From NCBI GenBank assembly GCA_902602695.1, contig CACKRO010000002.1:66170-130169 (forward strand): a stretch of DNA of 64,000 nt. The letters run 5' to 3'. Origin of the DNA: an uncultured Alphaproteobacteria bacterium (GTDB lineage Bacteria; Pseudomonadota; Alphaproteobacteria; HIMB59; GCA-002718135). The notes beneath the pieces were generated by a model. That model was not told where the DNA came from. It saw only the letters and a program-made list of their open reading frames with translations, and did not search any database. Below, piece after piece: positions 29,850 to 39,397 of the stretch (within the stretch, counting starts at the first letter, position 1; the number at the start of each line of letters is the position of its first letter). The translations under genes and the position numbers were made by a program.

Positions 29850-30275
29850 TTACCAAGAACCAGAATTTTCCATAGACTTCCAAGGTTCTTGCTCTGGAAG
29901 CGACTCACCCTCTTGTAAAATTTCTAAAGAAATTCCATCTGGAGAACGAACAAATGCCATATGTCCATCGCGTGGAGGTCTATTTATAGTAACGCCATTA
30001 TTCATAAGTTTTTCACAAACTTCATAAATATTTTTTACACTGTAGGCAAGATGCCCAAAGTTTCGGCCACCTGTATATTTTTCTGGGTCCCAATTATATG
30101 TTAATTCAAGTAACCCAGTTTTTTCATCACTGTTTTCTGCTGCTAAAAAAATTAATGTAAAGCGACCTTTTTCGTTGTCAACACGTCGCACTTCTTTTAG
30201 CCCAAGTTTATTACAATAAAAATCTAATGATTTTTCAATATTTTCAACTCTCACCATTGTGTGCAAATACTTCAT
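29850..30275 (-). CDS. gloA: VOC family protein, lactoylglutathione lyase-like
   Basis: 'LHTMVRVENIEKSLDFYCNKLGLKEVRR', 'NFGHLAYSV', 'FVRSPDGISLEILQ'. Confidence 0.85.
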   Translation of the reverse strand: MKYLHTMVRVENIEKSLDFYCNKLGLKEVRRVDNEKGRFTLIFLAAENSDEKTGLLELTYNWDPEKYTGGRNFGHLAYSVKNIYEVCEKLMNNGVTINRPPRDGHMAFVRSPDGISLEILQEGESLPEQEPWKSMENSGSW

Positions 30276-30372
30276 ATTTATTAATAAATATTAACATAAT
30301 TTTAATTTTATTTTCAATTGTTATTTTGTCAAATATCCATAATGTTTACTCAATAATAATAGGGAGGACAAA

Positions 30373-31905
30373 ATGAAGAAAAAAAATCAATTAAAAGTCT
30401 CCAGAAGAACAGTCATGAAAGGAGCTCTTGCAGCAGGCGCGGTAATGTCTGCTACATCAATTCCTTCACAGTTGTTCGCAGGTCAATATGATATTCCTGA
30501 ACCATTAAAACCACTACCAACAACTGGTGGTAATATGAGATGGATTGACAGTGGAGATATGAAAGGTGTTTTTTGGAAAAAAATATTTCCAGAATATGCT
30601 GCTTCTAGAGGTATAACTATTGAATATGATGGCTTACCATGGAAAGAAATAAATAAAATTGTTCCTTTAGCAGTTAGAAATGGAACTGTTCATGATGTAT
30701 TTCAAATTCCATTGAACATGGATCCAGGTGTAGCTGTTGCGGAAGGTTGGGTTCAACCTTGGGATGATTATATTGAAAATATTGACGAATGGTTAGCTGG
30801 ATTCCCTAGTGGTGTTTATTTACCAGGTGTTAATCAGTTTGATGGTAAAACTTATGGTGTGTGTTTAACAGCGAATAAAAGAACAGGTACCTGTCTTTTA
30901 TACAGTAGTAAATACATGAGTGAAGCTGGTTATGATCCTCAGGCAGGAAGAATGACATATTCTGAAATTAGAGATGCTGCTAAAAAAATTACAACCAATG
31001 GTAAAGGTCAATACTATGGCTGGATCATTGGTGGTAACCAGGTAAATCGTTGGGAAGATGTGGTTCATACTTTTGGACAAGTTGCTGGAGCTCACAGTGG
31101 AAGAGGTGGATTTACAAATAGACATATCAGTTTTAAAACTGGTAAATTTGTGATTGCTTCTGATCAATACATGGAAGCTGTTGAACTTTTATTACAACTA
31201 AAATCTGATGGAAGTGCATTCCCAGGTGTTATGAGTATGAATGCTCCTCAAGCAAGAGCTCTTATGCCTCAAGGTGCTGCAGGAATGATTTTCCAAGGAC
31301 CTTGGTGTATTGGAACATGGGCTAAAGATGCTCCAAACTGGGAGTATGGTATAGCAAGTGAACCTGTTCCCGATGGAAAGAAAGCAGAACCTCTTTATAT
31401 AGCTGAGGGTGGATCAAACACTTTATGGTTAAGTAAAGATAGTAAAATGGGACCTTTTGCAGGTGACTTAGTTAGATTTATGGGAACTGAGCAAGGTCAA
31501 ATTTACTGGGCACAAACTGTTGGTGCAGCAGATCCTGCGATAAGCCCAGCAGCTGTTGCAAAGGCTGGTCTAACAGGACCTTCAGCGCAAGCTCTTAAAA
31601 TGTTTAACGAAAATCTTCTTGTTGGGCCTAACCCAATTGTTAGAAATAAAGATGTTGGTATTGTTGCTGCAAAATCAAGAATGCCAGACCCATCTCTAGC
31701 TCTAGTTATTCAAGGCCTTTATACTGGTCAACTTAAAGGTGTCGAAGCACAGCTTAAAGATTGTAACCAAAGATATGAAGATGCACTTGATAAAGCAGTT
31801 GATGAAGCAAGAGCGGACGGTGCTAATGTAACTCGTGATGATTGGGTATTCCCTAATTGGGATACTAGCTCTAATTACGGTGCTGCAAAGTACGCTGAAC
31901 TATAA
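30373..31905 (+). CDS. ABC transporter extracellular substrate-binding protein with Tat-type signal
   Basis: N-terminus 'KVSRRTVMKGALAAGAVMSATSIPSQLFA'; family 1 SBP-like body; followed by two CUT1 permeases. Confidence 0.88.
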   Translation: MKKKNQLKVSRRTVMKGALAAGAVMSATSIPSQLFAGQYDIPEPLKPLPTTGGNMRWIDSGDMKGVFWKKIFPEYAASRGITIEYDGLPWKEINKIVPLAVRNGTVHDVFQIPLNMDPGVAVAEGWVQPWDDYIENIDEWLAGFPSGVYLPGVNQFDGKTYGVCLTANKRTGTCLLYSSKYMSEAGYDPQAGRMTYSEIRDAAKKITTNGKGQYYGWIIGGNQVNRWEDVVHTFGQVAGAHSGRGGFTNRHISFKTGKFVIASDQYMEAVELLLQLKSDGSAFPGVMSMNAPQARALMPQGAAGMIFQGPWCIGTWAKDAPNWEYGIASEPVPDGKKAEPLYIAEGGSNTLWLSKDSKMGPFAGDLVRFMGTEQGQIYWAQTVGAADPAISPAAVAKAGLTGPSAQALKMFNENLLVGPNPIVRNKDVGIVAAKSRMPDPSLALVIQGLYTGQLKGVEAQLKDCNQRYEDALDKAVDEARADGANVTRDDWVFPNWDTSSNYGAAKYAEL

Positions 31906-31917
31906 AAAAAATTATTT

Positions 31918-31945
31918 AAAGGCGAATTTTTAATTCGCCTTTTTC
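31918..31945 (+). terminator. Rho-independent terminator/intercistronic stem-loop
   Basis: Perfect 11-bp stem AAAGGCGAATT / AATTCGCCTTT, 3-nt loop, short T run. Confidence 0.88.
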
Positions 31946-31949
31946 TATT

Positions 31950-32864
31950 ATGAATAAAAAATCATTATCTCAACAAATATATGAAGCCAGATGGTGCTAC
32001 TTGTTTGTTCTACCATGTTCAATTCTTACAGGTATGTTTGTTTTGTACCCGATAGGAATGTCTTGGTATTTTTCATTGTTGGACTGGAGTGGTTTTACAA
32101 AAGATGCAAAATTTATTGGACTTCAAAATTATGCTGAAGCAATAAATGATCCATTTTTTTGGAATGCTTTTTCGCGTTCTTTTATTTTTATGTTCGGCAC
32201 CGTTCCTGTAAAAATAATTTTAGGATTTATAATCGCTGTATTTTTAAATAATCAAGTTTTAAAGCTTTCACCTTTTTTTAGGACTATAATTTTTATGCCA
32301 GTAGTTACAGCAATTGCCATTATTGGAATTGTTATGACATTTATTTTTAGTCCATTTAATGGACCTGCTAATAAATTTTTAATGGCAACAAATTTAACTT
32401 CCGGACCAATTGATTTTCTTGGTAACCCAGATACCGTACTACCAACAGTTATGGGTGTGTATGTTTGGAAGTGGCTTGGTATTACCATGATGTATTGGTT
32501 GGCAGCTTTACAAACAGTTCCACAAGATGTCTATGATGCTGCAAAAATTGATGGTGCACAAGGTTATAGATTGTGGATTCATATAATTTTACCAATAGTA
32601 TTACCTTTTGCGATAGTAATAATTTTAGTTGAAGCTGTTAGCGCTTTAAATGTTTTTCCATTAATTGAAACAATGACTGCTGGAGGACCTTTCTTTAGTA
32701 GTGAGGTAATGGAAGTTTATATTTTTAGAACTGCCTTTGTCACAGATGCTGGGACAATGCCAAGGCTTGGATATGCATGTGCTGCTGGTGTTTTTTGGGG
32801 TGTTGCTGTTTTATTTATTACAGCACTGCAAGGATTTTGGATGAGGAGAACTCGAAGAATATGA
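31950..32864 (+). CDS. Sugar ABC transporter permease (CUT1, MalF-like)
   Basis: EAA-loop 'YDAAKIDGAQGYRLWIHIILPIVLP'; multi-TM. Confidence 0.93.
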   Translation: MNKKSLSQQIYEARWCYLFVLPCSILTGMFVLYPIGMSWYFSLLDWSGFTKDAKFIGLQNYAEAINDPFFWNAFSRSFIFMFGTVPVKIILGFIIAVFLNNQVLKLSPFFRTIIFMPVVTAIAIIGIVMTFIFSPFNGPANKFLMATNLTSGPIDFLGNPDTVLPTVMGVYVWKWLGITMMYWLAALQTVPQDVYDAAKIDGAQGYRLWIHIILPIVLPFAIVIILVEAVSALNVFPLIETMTAGGPFFSSEVMEVYIFRTAFVTDAGTMPRLGYACAAGVFWGVAVLFITALQGFWMRRTRRI

Positions 32865-33712
32865 GCAAATATTTAAATTTTATCGCTGAAAAAAACCAAC
32901 TAAGATATTTAACAATTACTGTATTTTTTCTTATTTTTTCTTTCTTCTGGATATACCCACTTTTATGGGTTCTTTCTGCTTCCCTTAAAACTGATTTCGA
33001 AATTTGGGGTGGCCTAGGCTTAATACCAGATAAACTTATATGGGAAAATTTTGAAAGAGCTTGGTTTGGAGCCAACATGGGAAGGTATTTTTTTAATACT
33101 CTTATAATCACTGTTGTTTCAGTAGTTATAGTAGTCATAACAACTGGAATGTTTGGTTATGTAATTGGAAGGTATGCTTTTCCTGGAAAAAAAATACTTA
33201 TTGGAATTTTAATTGCAACAATTTTTATTCCTCAAGGTTATACGATAATTCCAGTTTTTGATTTATTAACAGATTTGAAAGTTTCTAAAAATTTGATTGG
33301 CTTAACAATCGCAACTGCTGGTCATACACCAGTAATATATATTTTATTATTTGCTGGATACTTTTCAAGAATACCTGTTGAACTTGAAGAAGCTGCAAAA
33401 ATGGATGGTGCAGGATTCATCAGAACTTTTATTATGATTATGTTGCCATTAACTAAACCGGTTGTCGCAACAGTTTCTATTTTACAAGTTTTACATGCAT
33501 GGAATGATTTTTTATTACCTGTAGTTATTACCCTTGGTAATCCTGATATTAGAACATTATCGGTTGGGGTTTACGCATTCAAAGGAGAATATTTTGTAGA
33601 TTGGTCTGGAATGGCAGCAGCTTCTGTAATAACTATATTACCTATAATTGTATTATTTTTATTCATGCAAAAATATTTTGTAGAAGGTGTGCAAGGAGCG
33701 GTAAAAGGTTAA
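32861..33712 (+). CDS. Sugar ABC transporter permease (CUT1, MalG-like)
   Basis: 'LEEAAKMDGAGFIRTFIMIMLPLTKP'. ATG at 32861 forms an ATGA overlap with the upstream gene (ORF track start 32777 is too early). Confidence 0.93.
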   Translation: MSKYLNFIAEKNQLRYLTITVFFLIFSFFWIYPLLWVLSASLKTDFEIWGGLGLIPDKLIWENFERAWFGANMGRYFFNTLIITVVSVVIVVITTGMFGYVIGRYAFPGKKILIGILIATIFIPQGYTIIPVFDLLTDLKVSKNLIGLTIATAGHTPVIYILLFAGYFSRIPVELEEAAKMDGAGFIRTFIMIMLPLTKPVVATVSILQVLHAWNDFLLPVVITLGNPDIRTLSVGVYAFKGEYFVDWSGMAAASVITILPIIVLFLFMQKYFVEGVQGAVKG

Positions 33713-35257
33713 ATGGGTAAAAAACCAAATATTTTATTAATTACTTCTGATCAACAACATCACGATACAATTGGAAAGTTTAATTCTAAAATTCAAACAC
33801 CTAGTTTAGATAGACTTTGCAATGAAGGAATGAACTTTACAAGAGCTTATTGTCCATCACCAGTATGTACTCCTTCAAGAGCAAGTATCATTACAGGACA
33901 ATACCCTTCTTCGCATGGTGCATGGACCATTGGAGTTAAGTTAGAGGAAACAGTGGAAACTATTGGAGAGCTTTTATACAAAAATGGATACTCAACAGGC
34001 TTAATTGGAAAAGCACATTTTCAACCTCTTACTTCAGTTCCAGGTCAAGAATCAATAGAAGGACAACCGACTCTTAGAGATTTAGATTTTTGGAAAAACT
34101 TCAAAGGACCTTGGTATGGTTTTGAACACATAGAACTTGCTCGTAATCATGCAGATGAAAGTCATGTTGGTCAACACTATGCCATTTGGATGGAACACAA
34201 TGGTTTAAGTGACTGGAAAGAATATTTCCAACCAGTTCCTGGAGAAACATCAAAATATGCTCCTCCAATTGCTCGCGAATATGACTACTGGGCAAGACCT
34301 GATAGAGTTTGGCAGCTGGATGAAAAACATCACTATACAAACTGGACTGCAGAAAGATCAATTGAATTTTTAGATCAACAAAAAGATGACAAACCATTTT
34401 TTCTTTGGACAAGTTTTCAAGATCCTCATCCTCCATATGTATTAAGTGATCCATGGGCATCTATGTATAATCCAAGTGAGATGTCACCAGGAACTTTAAA
34501 AGAAGGAGAGCACGATTTAAATCCACCACATTTTGGTAAAACACAAACAGCTAATCCTGATTTTGAAAATTGGCATTCACCATTTAATGCCCATGGATGT
34601 ATGAGTCATTTATATCCTATGGAAGAATTAAAAAAAGATATGGCAATTTATTATGGCATGATTAGTTTTATGGATAAGAATATTGGAAAAATAATTAATA
34701 AGTTAGATCAAATTGGTGAGCTTGATAATACAATAATTATTTTTACTACTGATCACGGACACTTTATTGGACAACATGGTTTAATAGCAAAGGGACCTTT
34801 TCATTATGAGGATATGCTCCGCTTACCTTTTATTGTTAGATGGCCTGGTAAAGTACCTCAAAATTCTTCATCATCATCTTTGCTAAGTTTAGTTGATCTT
34901 GCTCCAACATTTTTAAAGGTTGCAGGAATTGATATTCCAACTCAAATGCAAGGTGTTGATCAAACTGATGTATTTTATGGTAACGAGGAAAGTATACGTT
35001 CTCACATATTTGTTGAAAACAGACATAATCCAAAAATGCCACATTTAAAAACTTACATTAATGAAAATTATAAAATTTCTATTTATAGAGAGGCAAACTA
35101 TGGAGAGCTTTTTGATTTAGAAAATGATCCAAATGAATATAATAATTTATGGGACAATACGAACGCACAAACATTAAAAAAAGAATTATTATTTAAATTT
35201 GCGCAAGCAACACTAAAAGATGAAACATCAAAAATGAAAAGAGTTTCCGGCGCCTAA
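33713..35257 (+). CDS. Type I sulfatase
   Basis: 'NILLITSDQQHHDTIG', FGly motif CTPSRASIITGQYP, 'FTTDHGHFIGQHGL'; no signal peptide. Confidence 0.93.
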   Translation: MGKKPNILLITSDQQHHDTIGKFNSKIQTPSLDRLCNEGMNFTRAYCPSPVCTPSRASIITGQYPSSHGAWTIGVKLEETVETIGELLYKNGYSTGLIGKAHFQPLTSVPGQESIEGQPTLRDLDFWKNFKGPWYGFEHIELARNHADESHVGQHYAIWMEHNGLSDWKEYFQPVPGETSKYAPPIAREYDYWARPDRVWQLDEKHHYTNWTAERSIEFLDQQKDDKPFFLWTSFQDPHPPYVLSDPWASMYNPSEMSPGTLKEGEHDLNPPHFGKTQTANPDFENWHSPFNAHGCMSHLYPMEELKKDMAIYYGMISFMDKNIGKIINKLDQIGELDNTIIIFTTDHGHFIGQHGLIAKGPFHYEDMLRLPFIVRWPGKVPQNSSSSSLLSLVDLAPTFLKVAGIDIPTQMQGVDQTDVFYGNEESIRSHIFVENRHNPKMPHLKTYINENYKISIYREANYGELFDLENDPNEYNNLWDNTNAQTLKKELLFKFAQATLKDETSKMKRVSGA

Positions 35258-35273
35258 AAATGAAAGGACTAAT

Positions 35274-36773
35274 ATGAGAATTTTATATGTAGATATTGAC
35301 TCTTTAAGACCTGATCACCTGGGATGTTATGGTTATCATAGAAATACATCTCCAACGATTGATTCTATTGCTAAAGAAGGAGTTAAATTTACAAATTTTT
35401 ACTCAACCGATACCCCATGCTTACCAAGTAGAACTGCTTTTTTTGGTGGAAACTTTGGTTATAAAACAGGCGTAGTTAATCATGGAGGAGAGTTCTCTGA
35501 TATTGCTCCTCGAAAAAATATTTGGGATAGAGAATTTAAAGGAGGCCTAAGAGGTGAGTATGCCTTTACTTCACTTGGAAAAGTTTTACGAGATGCTGGT
35601 TATTATACTGCCAGTATAAGTCCATTTCCAGAAAGACATACGGCTTATCAAGTCTGGTTTGGTTTTACAGAAACCTATGACACAGGAAAAGGTGGATTAG
35701 AAAATGCCGATGAGGTTTATCCTGTTATAAAAAAATGGTTAGAGAACAATGGAGAAAAAGATAATTGGTTTTTACATGTTAACATGTGGGATCCACACAC
35801 GCCTTATGATACACCAAAAGAATTTGGCAATCCTTTTAAAAACGATCCTATAGAAGATTGGGTAACAGAAGAATTGATTAAAAAACAAAGAGATAGTTTT
35901 GGACCACACAGTGCAAGAGAAGTTCCAGGATTCGATGATGATCTTAGAGGTAAGTATACAATGGGTGTTGGGGAAATAAAAAACATTGCTGACGCTAAAG
36001 AACAATTTGATGCTTATGATACAGGAATTAATTATGCAGATTTATATTTAAGTAAAGTTATTGAAGATTTAAAAAAAATGAATCTCTGGGATGATACTGC
36101 TATTATTATATCTGCAGATCACGGTGAAAATCAAGGCGAGTTAAATGTTTGGGGAGACCATCAAACAGCAGATCATATTACTAATAGAGTTCCATTAATT
36201 ATTAGATGGCCAGGAATTACTGACTCAAATAAAGGCAGTACAGTAGAAAATAAATTTTATAATTTAGATTTAACTTCAACAATTTCTCAAATAGTATCTT
36301 CAACTCAACCAGATAGATGGGATGGAATAAATTTCAGTGATAATCTCAAAGATAATAACTCTAAAAATGGAAGAGATTATTTAGTCATAAGTCATGGTGC
36401 GTGGAGTTGTCAAAGATCTGTGCGCTGGGATAATTGGTTACTCATTAGAACTTACGATACAGGTTTAAAAGATTTTCCAAAATATATGCTATTTGATATT
36501 GATAAAGATCCACACGAATTGAATAATTTAGCTGATCAACATAAGGATTTAGTGGCTCACGGTATGTTATTAATTGATGAGTGGATTGAAGAAAATATGC
36601 ATGATGCCGATAGAGGAGATCCTCTTCAAGGTGTAATTAGAGAAGGCGGCCCTCATCATGCAAATATATATTCAAAAGTTTGGACTTCATATGTTGAGCG
36701 TCTTGAAAAAACAGATAGAAACAAACACGCTGATAATCTTAAAAAGTACAAAGGAAAACCTTTTAATAAATAA
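35274..36773 (+). CDS. Type I sulfatase
   Basis: 'LYVDIDSLRPDHLGCYG', FGly motif CLPSRTAFFGG, 'SADHGENQGELNVWGDH'; no signal peptide. Confidence 0.92.
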   Translation: MRILYVDIDSLRPDHLGCYGYHRNTSPTIDSIAKEGVKFTNFYSTDTPCLPSRTAFFGGNFGYKTGVVNHGGEFSDIAPRKNIWDREFKGGLRGEYAFTSLGKVLRDAGYYTASISPFPERHTAYQVWFGFTETYDTGKGGLENADEVYPVIKKWLENNGEKDNWFLHVNMWDPHTPYDTPKEFGNPFKNDPIEDWVTEELIKKQRDSFGPHSAREVPGFDDDLRGKYTMGVGEIKNIADAKEQFDAYDTGINYADLYLSKVIEDLKKMNLWDDTAIIISADHGENQGELNVWGDHQTADHITNRVPLIIRWPGITDSNKGSTVENKFYNLDLTSTISQIVSSTQPDRWDGINFSDNLKDNNSKNGRDYLVISHGAWSCQRSVRWDNWLLIRTYDTGLKDFPKYMLFDIDKDPHELNNLADQHKDLVAHGMLLIDEWIEENMHDADRGDPLQGVIREGGPHHANIYSKVWTSYVERLEKTDRNKHADNLKKYKGKPFNK

Positions 36774-36775
36774 AT

Positions 36776-38431
36776 ATGAATAATAAAGTATATGACTTTA
36801 TTATTTTAGGCGCTGGTTCAGCTGGTTGTGTTTTAGCAAATAGACTATCAGAGGATGGAAAAAATTCAGTTTTAATAATTGAAGCCGGTCCAATGGATTT
36901 TAGTTTTTTAAAACCAATTGAGTCTCTTTTAATCCATATGCCGGCTGGAGTTTATCATGCTTATAAAAATCCAAATATTAATTGGAATTATACAAGTGCA
37001 ATTGAGTCTAACTGCGATAATCGAAACATAGAGCTGCCTCGTGGTAAAGTTATTGGAGGCTCTTCCTCAATAAATTCTATGGTTTATATGCGCGGCCATC
37101 CACTTGATTATGACAATTGGTCAGACAAATATAATTTAAAGAATTGGTCATTTGATAAATGTTTACCATATTTTAAAAAATGTGAATCTTCTGATCGTGG
37201 TGAGAGTGAATGGCGTGGAGGTAATGGTCCTTTAGGTGTTACTAAAGGTAAACTTAACAACCCTCTTTTTGATGCGATGTTTGAAGCTGGTCAACAATCT
37301 GGACAAGGAACATCAGAAGATTTAAATGGTTATAAACCGGAAGGTGTTGCAAGATTAGATAGCACTACTAAAAATGGAAAAAGATGTAGTGCAGCTACAG
37401 CTCATTTACGACCAGCTATTAAAAGAAACAATGTTGAATTAAAAACAAACGCTTTTATTCAAAAGCTAATAATGAATAAAAATGATGTGGTAGGTGTTGA
37501 GTTTGAACAAAATAGTGAATTAAAGAAAGTTTATACAAATAATTCTATCATATTGAGTTGTGGTGCAATTAAATCACCTCAAATACTTATGTTATCAGGA
37601 ATAGGTCCAGCTGATCATTTAAAGTCAAAAGATATAGAGCCATTACATAATTTAACTGGTGTTGGTAAAAATTTACAAGACCACCTTTTGGTTGCAGCAG
37701 GCTTTGAATGTAAAAAAGATGTTACTATTCATAAAATGACTAGAGCAGATAAAAAACTATGGGAAGGTCTTAAATGGATTTTAACTGGAAAGGGAATAGT
37801 GGCGTCAAATATTTGGGAAATGGGAGGTTTAATTTTTGGAAATGAAAATAGAAAATATCCCAACCTTCAATATCATTTTGCCCCAGCTTATAATGAATAC
37901 TTTGGAAGAGAAATAAAATTATCCCAAGGGTTTTTGCTTCAGTGTGATCAATTAAGGCCAAAAAGTAGAGGGTCAATTTCATTAAATACAAACAATCCAA
38001 AAGATAAACCTATTTCTCAATTTAATTATTTATCAGAAAAAGATGATTTAATTGAATTAAGAGAGGCTTATAAAAAAATGATAGAGTTAATCTCCCAACC
38101 TGCATTTGATGAATTTAGAGGCAAAAGAATTACTCCTTCTCCTGACATAAAAGATGATGAAGAAATTAATATATGGATTAAAAAAACTTCAACGACAGAT
38201 TATCACCCATCTGGCACGTGCAAGATGGGCAATGATTCAAATTCAGTTGTTGATGAAAATCTTAAAGTTCATGGAATGAACAATTTATTTGTAGTTGATG
38301 CTTCCATAATGCCAAACATAGTTAGTGGAAATCTCAATGCGCCTACGCAAATGATAGCTGAAAAATTTTCTGATGTTTTATTGAAAAAAAAACCTCTAGA
38401 TCCATTACAGGCGAACTATCATTTTAGATAA
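36776..38431 (+). CDS. GMC family oxidoreductase (choline dehydrogenase-like)
   Basis: 'YDFIILGAGSAGCVLANRLSEDG', 'GKVIGGSSSINSMVYMRGHPLDYDNW', 'DYHPSGTCKMG'. Confidence 0.95.
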   Translation: MNNKVYDFIILGAGSAGCVLANRLSEDGKNSVLIIEAGPMDFSFLKPIESLLIHMPAGVYHAYKNPNINWNYTSAIESNCDNRNIELPRGKVIGGSSSINSMVYMRGHPLDYDNWSDKYNLKNWSFDKCLPYFKKCESSDRGESEWRGGNGPLGVTKGKLNNPLFDAMFEAGQQSGQGTSEDLNGYKPEGVARLDSTTKNGKRCSAATAHLRPAIKRNNVELKTNAFIQKLIMNKNDVVGVEFEQNSELKKVYTNNSIILSCGAIKSPQILMLSGIGPADHLKSKDIEPLHNLTGVGKNLQDHLLVAAGFECKKDVTIHKMTRADKKLWEGLKWILTGKGIVASNIWEMGGLIFGNENRKYPNLQYHFAPAYNEYFGREIKLSQGFLLQCDQLRPKSRGSISLNTNNPKDKPISQFNYLSEKDDLIELREAYKKMIELISQPAFDEFRGKRITPSPDIKDDEEINIWIKKTSTTDYHPSGTCKMGNDSNSVVDENLKVHGMNNLFVVDASIMPNIVSGNLNAPTQMIAEKFSDVLLKKKPLDPLQANYHFR

Positions 38432-38433
38432 AA

Positions 38434-39294
38434 TTAATTTTTATTTATTTTATCAGCTATTAAAATTTTTCTTTGCATCTCTCTGAGAACAGGTTTTTCA
38501 ATTAGCTTTCCATCTATTACTACTAACCCCGTATTAGATGAATTAAATTGATCAACAATTTTTTTTGCGTGGTCTATCTCTTCTTTTGTGGGTGTAAAAA
38601 CTTTATTCAAAATATCAATTTGTTTTGGGTGGATAGAACCCTTGCCACTAAAACCTAAATTTTTTGCTAACTCTGCTTCCTTTTTCATTCCCTCCATATT
38701 TTCCAAATCTAAATAGGGAACATCTAAAACATCAACCCCAATACTTGCTGCTGCGTGTACTAGTTTTGATCTAGCATAGAGAAGATTTTCCCAGCTATTT
38801 TCACATCGTAGTTCTGCTGCCATATCTACTCCTCCAAAATATAAGGCTACTATTCTTTTACTAGCATGAGCAATGTCATATATACTTTCAAGTGCATCAT
38901 TTGTTTCCATTATAACGTGAAGATCGGTATCCAAATTAGAATCTGTTAAAAGATCATCAATAAAAGTAATTTCATCTGGAGTTTTTACTTTCGGTAGCAT
39001 TATTGCTCTAATATTTATTTTACTAGAAATAAAAGACTCTAAATCTAAAAGACCAAATTGTGTTCTTTGACAATTTACTCTTACAACTAATTCTACATCA
39101 CTTTTAACTTCAAGAGTTTTGAGTGCATCAATAGTGTTTTTCCTAGCTTCATTTTTATCTTTTATTGCTATACCATCTTCTAATTCTATACAGACCATAT
39201 CTGCACCAGACTTAATAGCTTTTGGAAACATATCTGGTTTAAGACCTGGTGTAAAAATAAAGCTCCGTCTTACTCTTAATTTCTTTTGATCCAT
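38434..39294 (-). CDS. HpcH/HpaI aldolase / citrate lyase beta (CitE-like) family protein
   Basis: 'RRSFIFTPGLKPDMFPKAIKSGADMVCIELEDGIAIKDKNEAR', 'GKGSIHPKQIDILN'. Confidence 0.93.
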   Translation of the reverse strand: MDQKKLRVRRSFIFTPGLKPDMFPKAIKSGADMVCIELEDGIAIKDKNEARKNTIDALKTLEVKSDVELVVRVNCQRTQFGLLDLESFISSKINIRAIMLPKVKTPDEITFIDDLLTDSNLDTDLHVIMETNDALESIYDIAHASKRIVALYFGGVDMAAELRCENSWENLLYARSKLVHAAASIGVDVLDVPYLDLENMEGMKKEAELAKNLGFSGKGSIHPKQIDILNKVFTPTKEEIDHAKKIVDQFNSSNTGLVVIDGKLIEKPVLREMQRKILIADKINKN

Positions 39295-39397
39295 ATTGGT
39301 TATTATAACTTTTAATCTACGATAATATTTTTTAATGTAAAACGATTATTCACATTTAACTTTTAATTTATAAAAAAACTCGGTAAACATAACCAAA

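Noticed and set aside
32777-32860. Upstream extension of the MalG-like permease (MCCWCFLGCCCFIYY...)
   Set aside because: Overlaps the previous permease out of frame; ATG at 32861 with ATGA overlap is the sensible start.
34101-35042. 119-aa and 68-aa minus ORFs inside the sulfatase gene
   Set aside because: Complementary to the conserved sulfatase coding sequence; codon-pattern artefacts.
35772-36005. Two overlapping minus-strand ORFs (35772..36005, 35804..35986)
   Set aside because: Antisense to a sulfatase; mutually overlapping frames indicate chance openness.
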